DNA of 37,539 nt from Sphingobacteriales bacterium TSM_CSM (GTDB lineage Bacteria; Bacteroidota; Bacteroidia; Chitinophagales; UBA2359), in assembly GCA_002212725.1 (NCBI GenBank), contig MTCR01000049.1, positions 1 to 37,539 of the forward strand, written 5' to 3'. Of this stretch, positions 16,653-24,311 are shown piece after piece. A program made the position numbers and the translations under genes. Position 1 is the first letter of the stretch. Each line of letters starts with the position of its first letter. The notes beneath the pieces are model-generated. The model searched no databases. It was given only the letters and a program-made list of their open reading frames with translations, and was not told the DNA's origin.

Positions 16653-18104
16653 ATGAACACAACAATAAAGGCTGTTTTTGCTTTAGATAACACACAAGAC
16701 AAGAGCAGTGGTCAGCATCATATATACCCGCCTCAAAACGAAGCCACCCCCGCCAACCGGTTGTTTATTGTAAGCGCCGGCATTGGTTTGGAAGAGCATA
16801 CGCACACCATGGCCACCATTGCCAACAATACTTTTGTGCGCCTGCTTACCGGCTCTGCAAGGCTTAAAACCGAGCGATTGGGGCAGGTATTAATAAATGA
16901 TGCACTTCGCCATGCCGAGCGCGAAGCACAAAAGTACCTGAACCAGTACCCACGCCTTGCGGGTGTGTATGGTGTTGTGGCGCTCTCGCATTTTAATGCC
17001 GATGGCAGTATTACCCTGGCTTGGGTGGGTAACTGCAGGGCATATCATATAAGACAGGGTAGAATATTGTACCAAACAGAAGACCATGTTGCCAATATGA
17101 TGATGCAAGACAGGGTAATGACTGTGCCGCGTGGCATTAACGGCACCGAACCTGCCTGGGCCAGTGTTTCTACCATTACCAACATTCAGGCAGGCGACCT
17201 GCTGCTGCTATGTACGCCTGCTGTTGTTACTGCTACAAGCGAAGAACAACTTGCCGAAATTTGTACCCAAGCTACCGACGCACAGGCCTTGTACCAAAGC
17301 ATTGCCGCCAAACTGCAAACTGCAGCCGAACCCGAAGCCGCCCTGTTTGTGGTGCAAATAGAAAACTCGGTTTTGGCTAATGCAAAAGGTAATTTGCAAC
17401 ATGCCAACAATAACCTTTCCTCTTATGCCGATTTATTTCATCAAAGCACCCAGTCTAAAACAATGGGTGTAGGCCGCGATGCCATGCTGAAAGCCGGCAT
17501 TGTACTTACTGCCCTTCTGGTTTTAGCCGCCAGCAGTTACTTGTTGTACCGCTACTTTAGCAACCAACCCAAACGGATGGTGAACAACCTTATCAGCGAA
17601 GCACAGGCATTGGCCAGCGAAGGCAATTACGTCAAAGCAATTACCGACCTTGAAAAAGCTCTTTCTATTGAAACCTCGGATACTGAAGCGCTGAGTACCG
17701 CCCAGTATATGTTGCAAAAAATGCGTCAATCTATTGTGGTTACGCAAGGCGACTCACTGTTTGATGCCGGCGAGTTTTTTGAAGCAAAAACTATTTATGA
17801 ACGGGCTTATACCATGGATACCGACAATGCCGATGTGCAAAACAAGGTGAACCAGATAAAAAAACTGATTGACGACGAAAAAAAGACCCGTCTTAAAAAA
17901 GCCGACAGCCTTTATACCGCAAAAGATTATGCAAGCGCACGAAACGCCCTGTTGGAAGCCTTGTTCTATGACCAAAACAACAAACGCATATTGGAAAAAA
18001 TAAACGAGTGCAACGCCCGCCTGAAAGAAGACACCCTTTCTGCCGCAAATGCCGTTAAGAGAGCTACCTCCTATGTGCGCTCGTTAAAAGATACCTTAAA
18101 ATAA
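16653..18104 (+). CDS. Degenerate PP2C-like domain, membrane segment and TPR repeats
   Basis: A 483-residue protein. Residues 1-240 have the outline of a PP2C Ser/Thr phosphatase: VSAGIG (40-45) for V-x-D-G-M-G, WVGNCRAYHIRQG (124-136) for G-D-S-R-x-Y, and GDLLLLCTPAV (181-191) for GDxLLLxSDGL. In each, the metal-binding Asp is replaced (Ala42, Asn127, Pro189), so catalysis is unlikely and a sensing or scaffolding role is inferred. A transmembrane helix spans about 281-301. The C-terminal part (306-460) holds three or four TPR-type helical pairs (YVKAITDLEKALSIE, FFEAKTIYERAYTMD, YASARNALLEALFYD), probably outside the cytoplasm. The gene ends 9 bp inside the convergent corA. Confidence 0.75.
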   Translation: MNTTIKAVFALDNTQDKSSGQHHIYPPQNEATPANRLFIVSAGIGLEEHTHTMATIANNTFVRLLTGSARLKTERLGQVLINDALRHAEREAQKYLNQYPRLAGVYGVVALSHFNADGSITLAWVGNCRAYHIRQGRILYQTEDHVANMMMQDRVMTVPRGINGTEPAWASVSTITNIQAGDLLLLCTPAVVTATSEEQLAEICTQATDAQALYQSIAAKLQTAAEPEAALFVVQIENSVLANAKGNLQHANNNLSSYADLFHQSTQSKTMGVGRDAMLKAGIVLTALLVLAASSYLLYRYFSNQPKRMVNNLISEAQALASEGNYVKAITDLEKALSIETSDTEALSTAQYMLQKMRQSIVVTQGDSLFDAGEFFEAKTIYERAYTMDTDNADVQNKVNQIKKLIDDEKKTRLKKADSLYTAKDYASARNALLEALFYDQNNKRILEKINECNARLKEDTLSAANAVKRATSYVRSLKDTLK

Positions 18105-19052
18105 CCTTTTGCGCATAAAAAACCACACAATGCTGATGGTTAGCACCGCTGCAAACAATACTACCCTTGCAAAAGCGTGTGGACTTTGTTGCCCCAGCAA
18201 GGGTACATTCATGCCGTAAAAACTGGCTACCAGCGTAGGCACCATTAAAACAATGGTAATGGAGGTAAGCCTTTGCATAATGGTGTTCATGTTGTTTGAA
18301 ATAATGGAAGCAAAGGCATCCATGGTGGCGTTGAGAATATTGGTATAAATTTGCGCCATTTCCTGCGCCTGATTCATATCAATCATAATATCGGAAAAAA
18401 AGTCTTTTTCCTCTTCCCGGTCATTAATATTTAAAAAATCGGTTCGCTGCATACGCAGCATAGTAAGTTCATTGTCGCGCAGGGTGGTTACAAAGTAAAC
18501 CAAACTTTTTTGCAGGCGCATAAGTTTAGACAATTCCTGATTGCGCACTGCTGTATAAAGTTCTTTTTCGTACAGGTTGCGCTGGTGGTTCATGTTTTTA
18601 AGAAAGTGGAGGAAATAATGCACCGTTCTTTCAAAAAACAGCAGGATAAAGAGGCTATGGTCGCCTGTTTGAAAACTTTTCACATCGGAATTGAGGAAAT
18701 GATCAACCACAAGGTTTTTAAATGCCGAAATGGTTACTATATAGTCATCTACTTCCACAATACCAACCGGCGCAGTTATGTAGAGGGCTTCGTGTCCGTT
18801 TTCATCTTCGTTTTCGTTTTTTATGGGAATGTTTACCACAATAAAGCGCACACCCTCTTCTTGTTCATACCTCGAACGCTCGTCAATATCGAGCGAATCA
18901 ATGAAAAAGTCGGTAGAAATATCCAGTTCATCACTCAATTTTTTTAATTCCTCATGTGTATAAGGCGGATACACGTTTATCCACGCCCCTTTTTCGGGCT
19001 TGTCAAGTTCTTTCAGAACGCCGTGTTTTTCTTTTTTGTAGTACTTAATCAC
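18096..19052 (-). CDS. corA: CorA-family divalent metal (Mg2+/Co2+) channel
   Basis: A 318-residue homologue of CorA, the pentameric inner-membrane magnesium channel. The signature YGMNVP is present, just after the first transmembrane helix (LTSITIVLMVPTLVASF), and a second helix follows (ARVVLFAAVLTISIVWFFM) with a basic C-terminus (RKRLF). The cytoplasmic domain has the usual SLDIDERSRYE motif. The GTG at 19052 is chosen because family members begin IKYY; the longer frame to 19109 needs TTG and adds a hydrophobic stretch unusual for the family. It lies 60 bp downstream of dapF and is probably co-transcribed with it. Confidence 0.9.
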   Translation of the reverse strand: MIKYYKKEKHGVLKELDKPEKGAWINVYPPYTHEELKKLSDELDISTDFFIDSLDIDERSRYEQEEGVRFIVVNIPIKNENEDENGHEALYITAPVGIVEVDDYIVTISAFKNLVVDHFLNSDVKSFQTGDHSLFILLFFERTVHYFLHFLKNMNHQRNLYEKELYTAVRNQELSKLMRLQKSLVYFVTTLRDNELTMLRMQRTDFLNINDREEEKDFFSDIMIDMNQAQEMAQIYTNILNATMDAFASIISNNMNTIMQRLTSITIVLMVPTLVASFYGMNVPLLGQQSPHAFARVVLFAAVLTISIVWFFMRKRLF

Positions 19053-19112
19053 AAGCAACAGAATTAAACAGTAATGAAACGTTGAGATGCCGGGGCGTAT
19101 TTGCCACAAAGA

Positions 19113-19925
19113 TTAAAAGTTTGCGGGTAAATTTAGTGTGGTGGAAATTGTTCCGTTAAATACAAAGGTGGCAGGGCCTTTGAGCCATATATCGGTAAAA
19201 TGGGTGTGGTGGTTGGTTAATTGTACCCAAAGTTGCCCGCCTTTGGTTTCTACCGGAACGGTTACCGTTCCCAAACGGTTTTGCAGCATGGCGTAGGTAA
19301 TAGCCGATGCCACAACGCCGGTTCCACAGGAATAGGTTTCGTTTTCAACCCCACGTTCATAGGTGGCAACCGCAATGCCCTGCGCATGGGGCTGTACAAA
19401 GTTTACGTTGATGCCTTGTTCTTTAAAATAAGGGCTGTACCGTATTTGCGCACCCTGTTCAAATACCGCTATATTGTTCAAATCGGTTACCATTTTTACA
19501 TAATGCGGTGAGCCGGTATTTAGCACGTAATCATTATGGTATAGTTGTATCTCTTTAACAGGTTGCATTTGCAGCGACACAATACCTGTTTGTTGGTCAA
19601 CGGCAGCTTCGTGCAGGCCGTCTGCGGCAACAAACCGGCAGGTATTACCGGAAAAAACGCCCAACTGCCGGGCAAAAGCCACGGCGCACCGCCCGCCGTT
19701 TCCGCACATGGAACCTTCGTTGCCATCGGCATTGTAGTACACCATTTCAAAATCGCAGTCGGGTCGGTTTTGTATAAGAATTACGCCGTCGGCTCCTATA
19801 CCAAAGCGGCGGTGGCACCATGAGGCATATACATTGGTGTTAGCACGCGGCAACAAAAGGTTGCGATTATCAATCATAATGAAATCGTTTCCGGTGCCGT
19901 GGTATTTTGCAAAAGCTGTGTTCAT
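19113..19925 (-). CDS. dapF: Diaminopimelate epimerase
   Basis: A 270-residue enzyme that interconverts LL- and meso-diaminopimelate for lysine and peptidoglycan synthesis. The two catalytic Cys act as acid and base: Cys74 in GSMCGNGGRC and Cys200 in ETYSCGTGVVAS. The N-terminal FAKYHGTGNDFIMID is diagnostic. The length is typical and the protein is cytoplasmic. The start ATG at 19925 is unambiguous. Confidence 0.96.
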   Translation of the reverse strand: MNTAFAKYHGTGNDFIMIDNRNLLLPRANTNVYASWCHRRFGIGADGVILIQNRPDCDFEMVYYNADGNEGSMCGNGGRCAVAFARQLGVFSGNTCRFVAADGLHEAAVDQQTGIVSLQMQPVKEIQLYHNDYVLNTGSPHYVKMVTDLNNIAVFEQGAQIRYSPYFKEQGINVNFVQPHAQGIAVATYERGVENETYSCGTGVVASAITYAMLQNRLGTVTVPVETKGGQLWVQLTNHHTHFTDIWLKGPATFVFNGTISTTLNLPANF

Positions 19926-20075
19926 ACAAACTTTAAATATTTGGTATAGGTGTTTAGCAGAAAATATGAGCGGTGCAATTCGGCAATTTCATGGGGGTAA
20001 GTATTGGCAATGTTGTTGTTAAACCTGTTTTTTCCGTTTCCGCCTGCTCAACAAACAACAGGCAACTACAAAAGG

Positions 20076-20330
20076 TTAGCGGTTGGATTTAAGCGGCAGT
20101 ACTTTTGTTTCCAATGTATCGGTAGTGGTGTCAGGCGGCTCGGCGGTGCCGGTTATTGTAGCAGAATCGGCAGGCAGCGGTTGCCCTGTGCCGGGGCCTT
20201 CTCCTATTACAAAAGCCACATAAGCTAAAACAGCTATTAAAATAAAAGAGAAAGCAGAAAATTTCCACCCCCAAATATTGCCCGACAGGTTTTGGGGATT
20301 TTGCCGGCTGTTATCATTTTGGGATTCCAT
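20076..20330 (-). CDS. Small single-pass membrane protein
   Basis: An 84-residue protein with a polar Asn/Gln-rich N-terminus (about 1-18), one transmembrane segment (about 24-42, FSAFSFILIAVLAYVAFVI) and a Thr/Pro/Asp-rich tail. Comparable small proteins with a WGWKFS motif before the helix occur in Bacteroidota and have no function. The ATG at 20330 is preferred; the frame extends to 20438 with Cys-rich, unlikely sequence. Confidence 0.5.
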   Translation of the reverse strand: MESQNDNSRQNPQNLSGNIWGWKFSAFSFILIAVLAYVAFVIGEGPGTGQPLPADSATITGTAEPPDTTTDTLETKVLPLKSNR

Positions 20331-20480
20331 GAGGCTGTTTTTATAAAATGATGAATGGCAAACTGTTTTTACCCGGTTGATAGTGCCAACAAACCTGCAA
20401 AGTGCAGGAAAAGATGAGGGCATTTTGCAAAACAGCAACCTTGTATGCTATCACTACAACTTGCGGTCAGGGTAAATGGT

Positions 20481-21344
20481 TCAGTATTGCAGCAAATCGA
20501 GCAAGTATTGCCCATAGCCGCTTTTCAGCAACGGGTGTGCCAGTCGCTCCAACTGAGCGGCATCAATAAACCCTTTACGGTAGGCTACTTCTTCTATGCA
20601 ACCCACTTTCAATCCTTGTCTTTTTTCCAATACATGCACAAATTGGCTGGCCTCCATTAAAGACTCAAAAGTGCCGGTATCGAGCCATGCAGTACCGCGG
20701 TCTAATACGGCTACATGCAGTTGGTTGCGGCGCAGGTACTCGCGGTTTACATCGGTAATTTCGTACTCGCCGCGTTTGCTGGGTAGCAGGTTTCGGGCAA
20801 TATCAATAACCCGGTTATCGTAAAAATACAATCCCGGTACAGCATAGTTTGATTTTGGCTGCAGTGGTTTTTCTTCAATGGAAACGGCTTTGTTGTTTTG
20901 GTCAAACTCCACTACGCCATAACGTTCGGGGTCCGATACGTGGTAAGCAAAAATTAAGCCGCCCTCTACCTGAGTACATTCTTCCAGTTGGCTTTCAAAT
21001 TTGGTGCCGTAGAATATATTGTCGCCCAAAACCAGGGCTGCCTTGTCCTTTCCAATAAAGTTACTGCCCAAAACAAAAGCCTGTGCCAGCCCGTTGGGTA
21101 CCAGCTGTTCTACGTAAGAAAAAGCACAGCCAAAAGAAGAGCCATCGCCCAATAAATGCCTGAACAGGGGCATGTGTTGCGGGGTAGAAATGATTAATAC
21201 TTCATTAATACCTGCCAGCATAAGGGTAGAAAGCGGGTAATAAATCATGGGCTTGTCATAAATAGGCATTATTTGTTTGCTGATTGCATAAGTAATAGGG
21301 TGCAACCGTGTGCCCGAACCGCCCGCAAGAATAATTCCTTTCAC
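20481..21344 (-). CDS. rfbA: Glucose-1-phosphate thymidylyltransferase
   Basis: A 287-residue nucleotidyltransferase that joins glucose-1-phosphate and dTTP to dTDP-glucose, the first step of the dTDP-rhamnose pathway. The nucleotide-binding loop [12 protein letters not shown] is at the N-terminus, followed by [28 protein letters not shown] (with the metal-binding Asp), VSIEEKP and the C-terminal [12 protein letters not shown]. The GTG at 21344 gives the family N-terminus MKGIILAGG; the alternative TTG at 21362 adds six residues. The other rfb genes are absent from the window. The promoter element at 21360-21367 makes a separate transcript from the upstream redox cluster likely. Confidence 0.93.
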   Translation of the reverse strand: MKGIILAGGSGTRLHPITYAISKQIMPIYDKPMIYYPLSTLMLAGINEVLIISTPQHMPLFRHLLGDGSSFGCAFSYVEQLVPNGLAQAFVLGSNFIGKDKAALVLGDNIFYGTKFESQLEECTQVEGGLIFAYHVSDPERYGVVEFDQNNKAVSIEEKPLQPKSNYAVPGLYFYDNRVIDIARNLLPSKRGEYEITDVNREYLRRNQLHVAVLDRGTAWLDTGTFESLMEASQFVHVLEKRQGLKVGCIEEVAYRKGFIDAAQLERLAHPLLKSGYGQYLLDLLQY

Positions 21345-21359
21345 GGTAATAATTTTGGC

Positions 21360-21389
21360 CAAAATTACCCTTAATTTGGCTTACTGCAA
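21360..21389 (-). promoter_or_regulatory. Promoter of rfbA (-33 TTG / -7 TAATTTTG)
   Basis: Minus-strand TTG at 21387-21389, a 19-base spacer and TAATTTTG at 21360-21367. The start of transcription would fall near 21357, about 13 nt before the GTG, which excludes the upstream TTG start. Confidence 0.5.
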
Positions 21390-21423
21390 TACAAAAAGTA
21401 AAAAAAGCCGGTAACAGGCGCCA

Positions 21424-23352
21424 TTAATTATTTGCCAGCGCTTTTAGTTGCCCATCGGTTATGGTAACAATTACCCCATCTTTAGTGCTTAGCGGTACGT
21501 TAAGCAGTTGCATACCTTTTCCGGCAGCCTCTGTTTCGGTAATATGTATGTTTACTGAGGGTTCTGCAACTTTCAGTTCTTCATACACAAAAATAGCAAT
21601 ATCTTTTCTTAGCCCTCTTGGGCTATACTCTTTTACCAGCAGGGTTTTGCCCGAGTTTCCAACAATCTGCAACTTAATGGGGCTGCGGCTTTTTACCATA
21701 GGAACAGGCGATTGCATATGTTTTTCCTGTGTTTGCAGTTGGGTTGTAACAGTGGGCGAAGATACATACTTAAAACTGAGTACCAGTAATTGCTCATTTT
21801 TGGGGTAAAAATGCAATTTTGTGGCACTAAACAGCGCCAACACCCCAAAAAAAACGGTAAACAACAATACAGCAATAACATGGTTGGGTTTCAGAAAGTC
21901 GCGAACCGTAAGCGGTGCGGTATCATGATGCACATTGGCAGCGGTGTTATTGCTCAATTCCTGCGCAAAAGCTACAATCTCGGCATTGACATTTGGCTGA
22001 ACCGAAGTAATGAACCGCACTTTAGACAAAGGTACTTTTTTTGACAACATGGGCGGTCGTTTGTGGGTAATCCGGTCAAGTGTCCAGGTTTTACCCAACC
22101 TGAAATAACATTCCTCGCACCCCATCAGCAATACCCCTTCGCAAACATGGCCGGTAATCATTTTTTCCAAATCTTTTGGGTTTACGCTGCCAATACAGGG
22201 TACTTTGTAATGTGCCGCATTTACTCCCTCCGGCATGCGCACCTGCGGAAAATAGGAACAAGAAAAAGCCGCTACGGTATGTTTTGGCGCATCGGGCAAG
22301 GTTTCCAAAACGGGATATCCGGGCAAGGTAATGGCATGCTCCTTGCACGATGCAATACAAATGCCGCAGCCCACACAATTGTCGGGGTTGAGTATAGCCT
22401 TGATTTCATTATTTTTCACCAGCATATCTATTGCCCCATAAGGACAATCATAAGAACAAAGGTTGCATGCATCGCATTTATCTAAATCTATTTGCGGTTT
22501 AACAACTGCTTTCTTTTTACCCATAAACGGAATAATTGCCAGCAAAAGCCCCGAGCCTAACATTAAAACCCAGTTTGCCCATACAGGTAATACTTTCATA
22601 AAATAATACCCGAAAAAATAATACCAGTCAAATGTGGTATCATACGGAATAAAGGTACTTTCGGCGCGGGCGTCACTTTTTACCGGCAATAGTACACATA
22701 CCACACAAAGCGCCAACAATCCGTATATCATTAACTTTCGGGGCGGAAAAATCTTGGGGTTTTCAATTCGCAACACGTGAATCCACAAGATAATTATGGT
22801 AAGTACCGAAAAGAAAATATGCCCGAAAAGAGATACCTTAAAAAAACCGCCAACATAATCGAGGTTGTTGAGCAAAAAGGCGCCGGCAATAGCAGGGTCA
22901 AAAATTGGAACGGCGCTGATAAATTTGGCGGTAAGAAACCCGATGAGTTTGGCTTTTTGGTCCCATACCAAAATATAGCCGGTAACACCTATAAATACAA
23001 CCACCAAAAACGAAATTACGCCGCTTATCCAAGAGAGCAGCCGTTTGTATTTACCAATAATAAGCGAGTGAATAAGATGTAAAATAACAAAAACCACCAG
23101 CAAATCTGATGAGTAGCGGTGCATACTTCGCATTAACCCATTAAACGGGTTGGCCGATATTTGCTGCACCGAGTCATAGGCATGTGCAGGGTTAATGGTG
23201 TAAAACAAAAAAATATAAATGCCCGTAACCGAAGCAACTGCAAAGAGAAAAATGGCAAAATCGCCCAAGTGGTAAAGCGGATTTAACCGCGAAGAATAAA
23301 CACGACTGAAAAAAGCCGCTATTTTCTGGTATTTGAGGTGGTTAGACGACAT
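21424..23352 (-). CDS. Cytochrome b / double [4Fe-4S] / FlpD-like fusion protein
   Basis: A 642-residue membrane redox protein. Residues 1-200 resemble the N-terminal half of cytochrome b, with two bis-His heme pairs, His78/His92 and His178/His192, each 14 apart. Two more helices lie at about 206-223 and 258-276. A ferredoxin domain carries Cys293/296/299/303 and Cys326/329/332/336. Then comes an FlpD/MvhD-like domain (about 360-425) with Cys365, Cys386, Cys404, Cys412 and Cys415. A last helix (491-510) and an unrecognised domain end the protein. No Rieske partner or Qo-site PEWY exists. It closes the heme-copper cluster, 77 bp after the SCO gene. A quinol-oxidising electron feeder is inferred; the combination is one I cannot name. 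Confidence 0.8.
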   Translation of the reverse strand: MSSNHLKYQKIAAFFSRVYSSRLNPLYHLGDFAIFLFAVASVTGIYIFLFYTINPAHAYDSVQQISANPFNGLMRSMHRYSSDLLVVFVILHLIHSLIIGKYKRLLSWISGVISFLVVVFIGVTGYILVWDQKAKLIGFLTAKFISAVPIFDPAIAGAFLLNNLDYVGGFFKVSLFGHIFFSVLTIIILWIHVLRIENPKIFPPRKLMIYGLLALCVVCVLLPVKSDARAESTFIPYDTTFDWYYFFGYYFMKVLPVWANWVLMLGSGLLLAIIPFMGKKKAVVKPQIDLDKCDACNLCSYDCPYGAIDMLVKNNEIKAILNPDNCVGCGICIASCKEHAITLPGYPVLETLPDAPKHTVAAFSCSYFPQVRMPEGVNAAHYKVPCIGSVNPKDLEKMITGHVCEGVLLMGCEECYFRLGKTWTLDRITHKRPPMLSKKVPLSKVRFITSVQPNVNAEIVAFAQELSNNTAANVHHDTAPLTVRDFLKPNHVIAVLLFTVFFGVLALFSATKLHFYPKNEQLLVLSFKYVSSPTVTTQLQTQEKHMQSPVPMVKSRSPIKLQIVGNSGKTLLVKEYSPRGLRKDIAIFVYEELKVAEPSVNIHITETEAAGKGMQLLNVPLSTKDGVIVTITDGQLKALANN

Positions 23353-23429
23353 AAAGTAAACTGTTTTGGCAACCGGGGTTTTGTTTCAAAATAAAAGACG
23401 CGTAAAGCATAAAAAGAAGGGGTTAACTG

Positions 23430-24200
23430 TTAATCAAAAATAAAACTCCGGGCAAGCAAAATGCCTATTACAAAAATAAAAAACAGGCCCGCAGAGGTCT
23501 GAATAATAAAACCCCAATCGAGTTGATAGGTTTTGGTAGCGGGGTCAAAAACAAAGCATCTCAAATAAAATCCTTCTACAATACCAACTCCCGATTTTTC
23601 TTTCTTTGCTTCTATAACTGCCAGTTTAAGGTCGTTTGGTTTAGGTTCAATGCCGTAAATATACCTCGAAATGCGTCCGGTTGGGGTAAGCACCACCACA
23701 ATGTTGGGGTGCAAATACTCTTTAATATTTTCATTGTATTCGTACTGATAGTCTAACGACGTAAGTAAACTGGTAATATCGGCCCCGGTTTTACCGGTAA
23801 CAACCCGCCAGTTTTGTCCGTCCATGTTCCACCGGTCTTCAAAACGTTTCATGTCTTCGGCGGTATCGGTTGAGTCGAAGGAGAAAGTAATTATGGTAAA
23901 ATCTTTTCCCAACGTTTTTAGCTTATCAATCGAATTTTTTAATCCGCTGCTGATTAATGAACATGCTTTAGGGCATTTTGTATAAATTGGACTTATAATA
24001 ACAGGTTTATCGCCCTTAAGCAAATCAAACAATATATGTTCTTTATCCTGCGAATCGCGCACCTTAACGTTTTCTGCTTTTTTCAGCAAAAACTTAGCTT
24101 CATCGGGCAAATTAAAAGCATTTCCCCGATGCATATTAATTAAATTTATAAGTAATGCGATTAAAATGTAAACAAACTTATTGGGGTGTAGAGCTATCAT
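23430..24200 (-). CDS. SCO1/SenC-family copper chaperone
   Basis: A 256-residue thioredoxin-fold protein that delivers copper to the CuA site of oxidase subunit II. The copper ligands are Cys76 and Cys80 in YTKCPKACSLI and His164 in EYLHPNIVVVL. An N-terminal hydrophobic segment (about residues 9-22) exports it, and unusually a second membrane helix lies near the C-terminus (about 231-250), so it may be anchored at both ends. The ATG at 24200 is preferred over a GTG at 24230. It sits between the oxidase subunits and the cytochrome b fusion, matching a role in assembling the CuA centre of subunit II. Confidence 0.87.
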   Translation of the reverse strand: MIALHPNKFVYILIALLINLINMHRGNAFNLPDEAKFLLKKAENVKVRDSQDKEHILFDLLKGDKPVIISPIYTKCPKACSLISSGLKNSIDKLKTLGKDFTIITFSFDSTDTAEDMKRFEDRWNMDGQNWRVVTGKTGADITSLLTSLDYQYEYNENIKEYLHPNIVVVLTPTGRISRYIYGIEPKPNDLKLAVIEAKKEKSGVGIVEGFYLRCFVFDPATKTYQLDWGFIIQTSAGLFFIFVIGILLARSFIFD

Positions 24201-24257
24201 ATTGTTAACAGGCTGAATTTTGAGTATCACAAATTAAATTTAAATATTTCAACATTT

Positions 24258-24265
24258 CAAAAATA
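24258..24265 (-). promoter_or_regulatory. Possible -7 box before the SCO gene
   Basis: Minus-strand TATTTTTG matches TAnnTTTG but overlaps the downstream edge of the hairpin at 24262-24297. If used, it would let the SCO and cytochrome b genes be expressed separately from the oxidase subunits. The T-run of the hairpin could create the match by chance. Confidence 0.25.
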
Positions 24266-24297
24266 ACCCTGCAACAAACTACTGTTGCAGGGTTATT
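24262..24297 (-). terminator. Strong hairpin between subunit I and SCO
   Basis: A perfect 15-bp stem (AATAACCCTGCAACA and its complement) around a 6-base loop, starting about 15 bp after the subunit I stop. On the minus strand it is followed by TTTTTG, so it can act as an intrinsic terminator. It may cause partial termination, making more oxidase subunits than SCO and cytochrome b. Confidence 0.7.
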
Positions 24298-24311
24298 ACC
24301 CAAAAAGCTAT

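Noticed and set aside
19053..19109. A 19-residue N-terminal extension of CorA
   Set aside because: It needs TTG and adds a hydrophobic stretch not usual for the family; GTG at 19052 gives the normal N-terminus.
20005..20075. Terminator hairpin (GCCTG/CAGGC) after the small membrane protein
   Set aside because: Stem is only 5 bp with a 12-base loop and no T-run.
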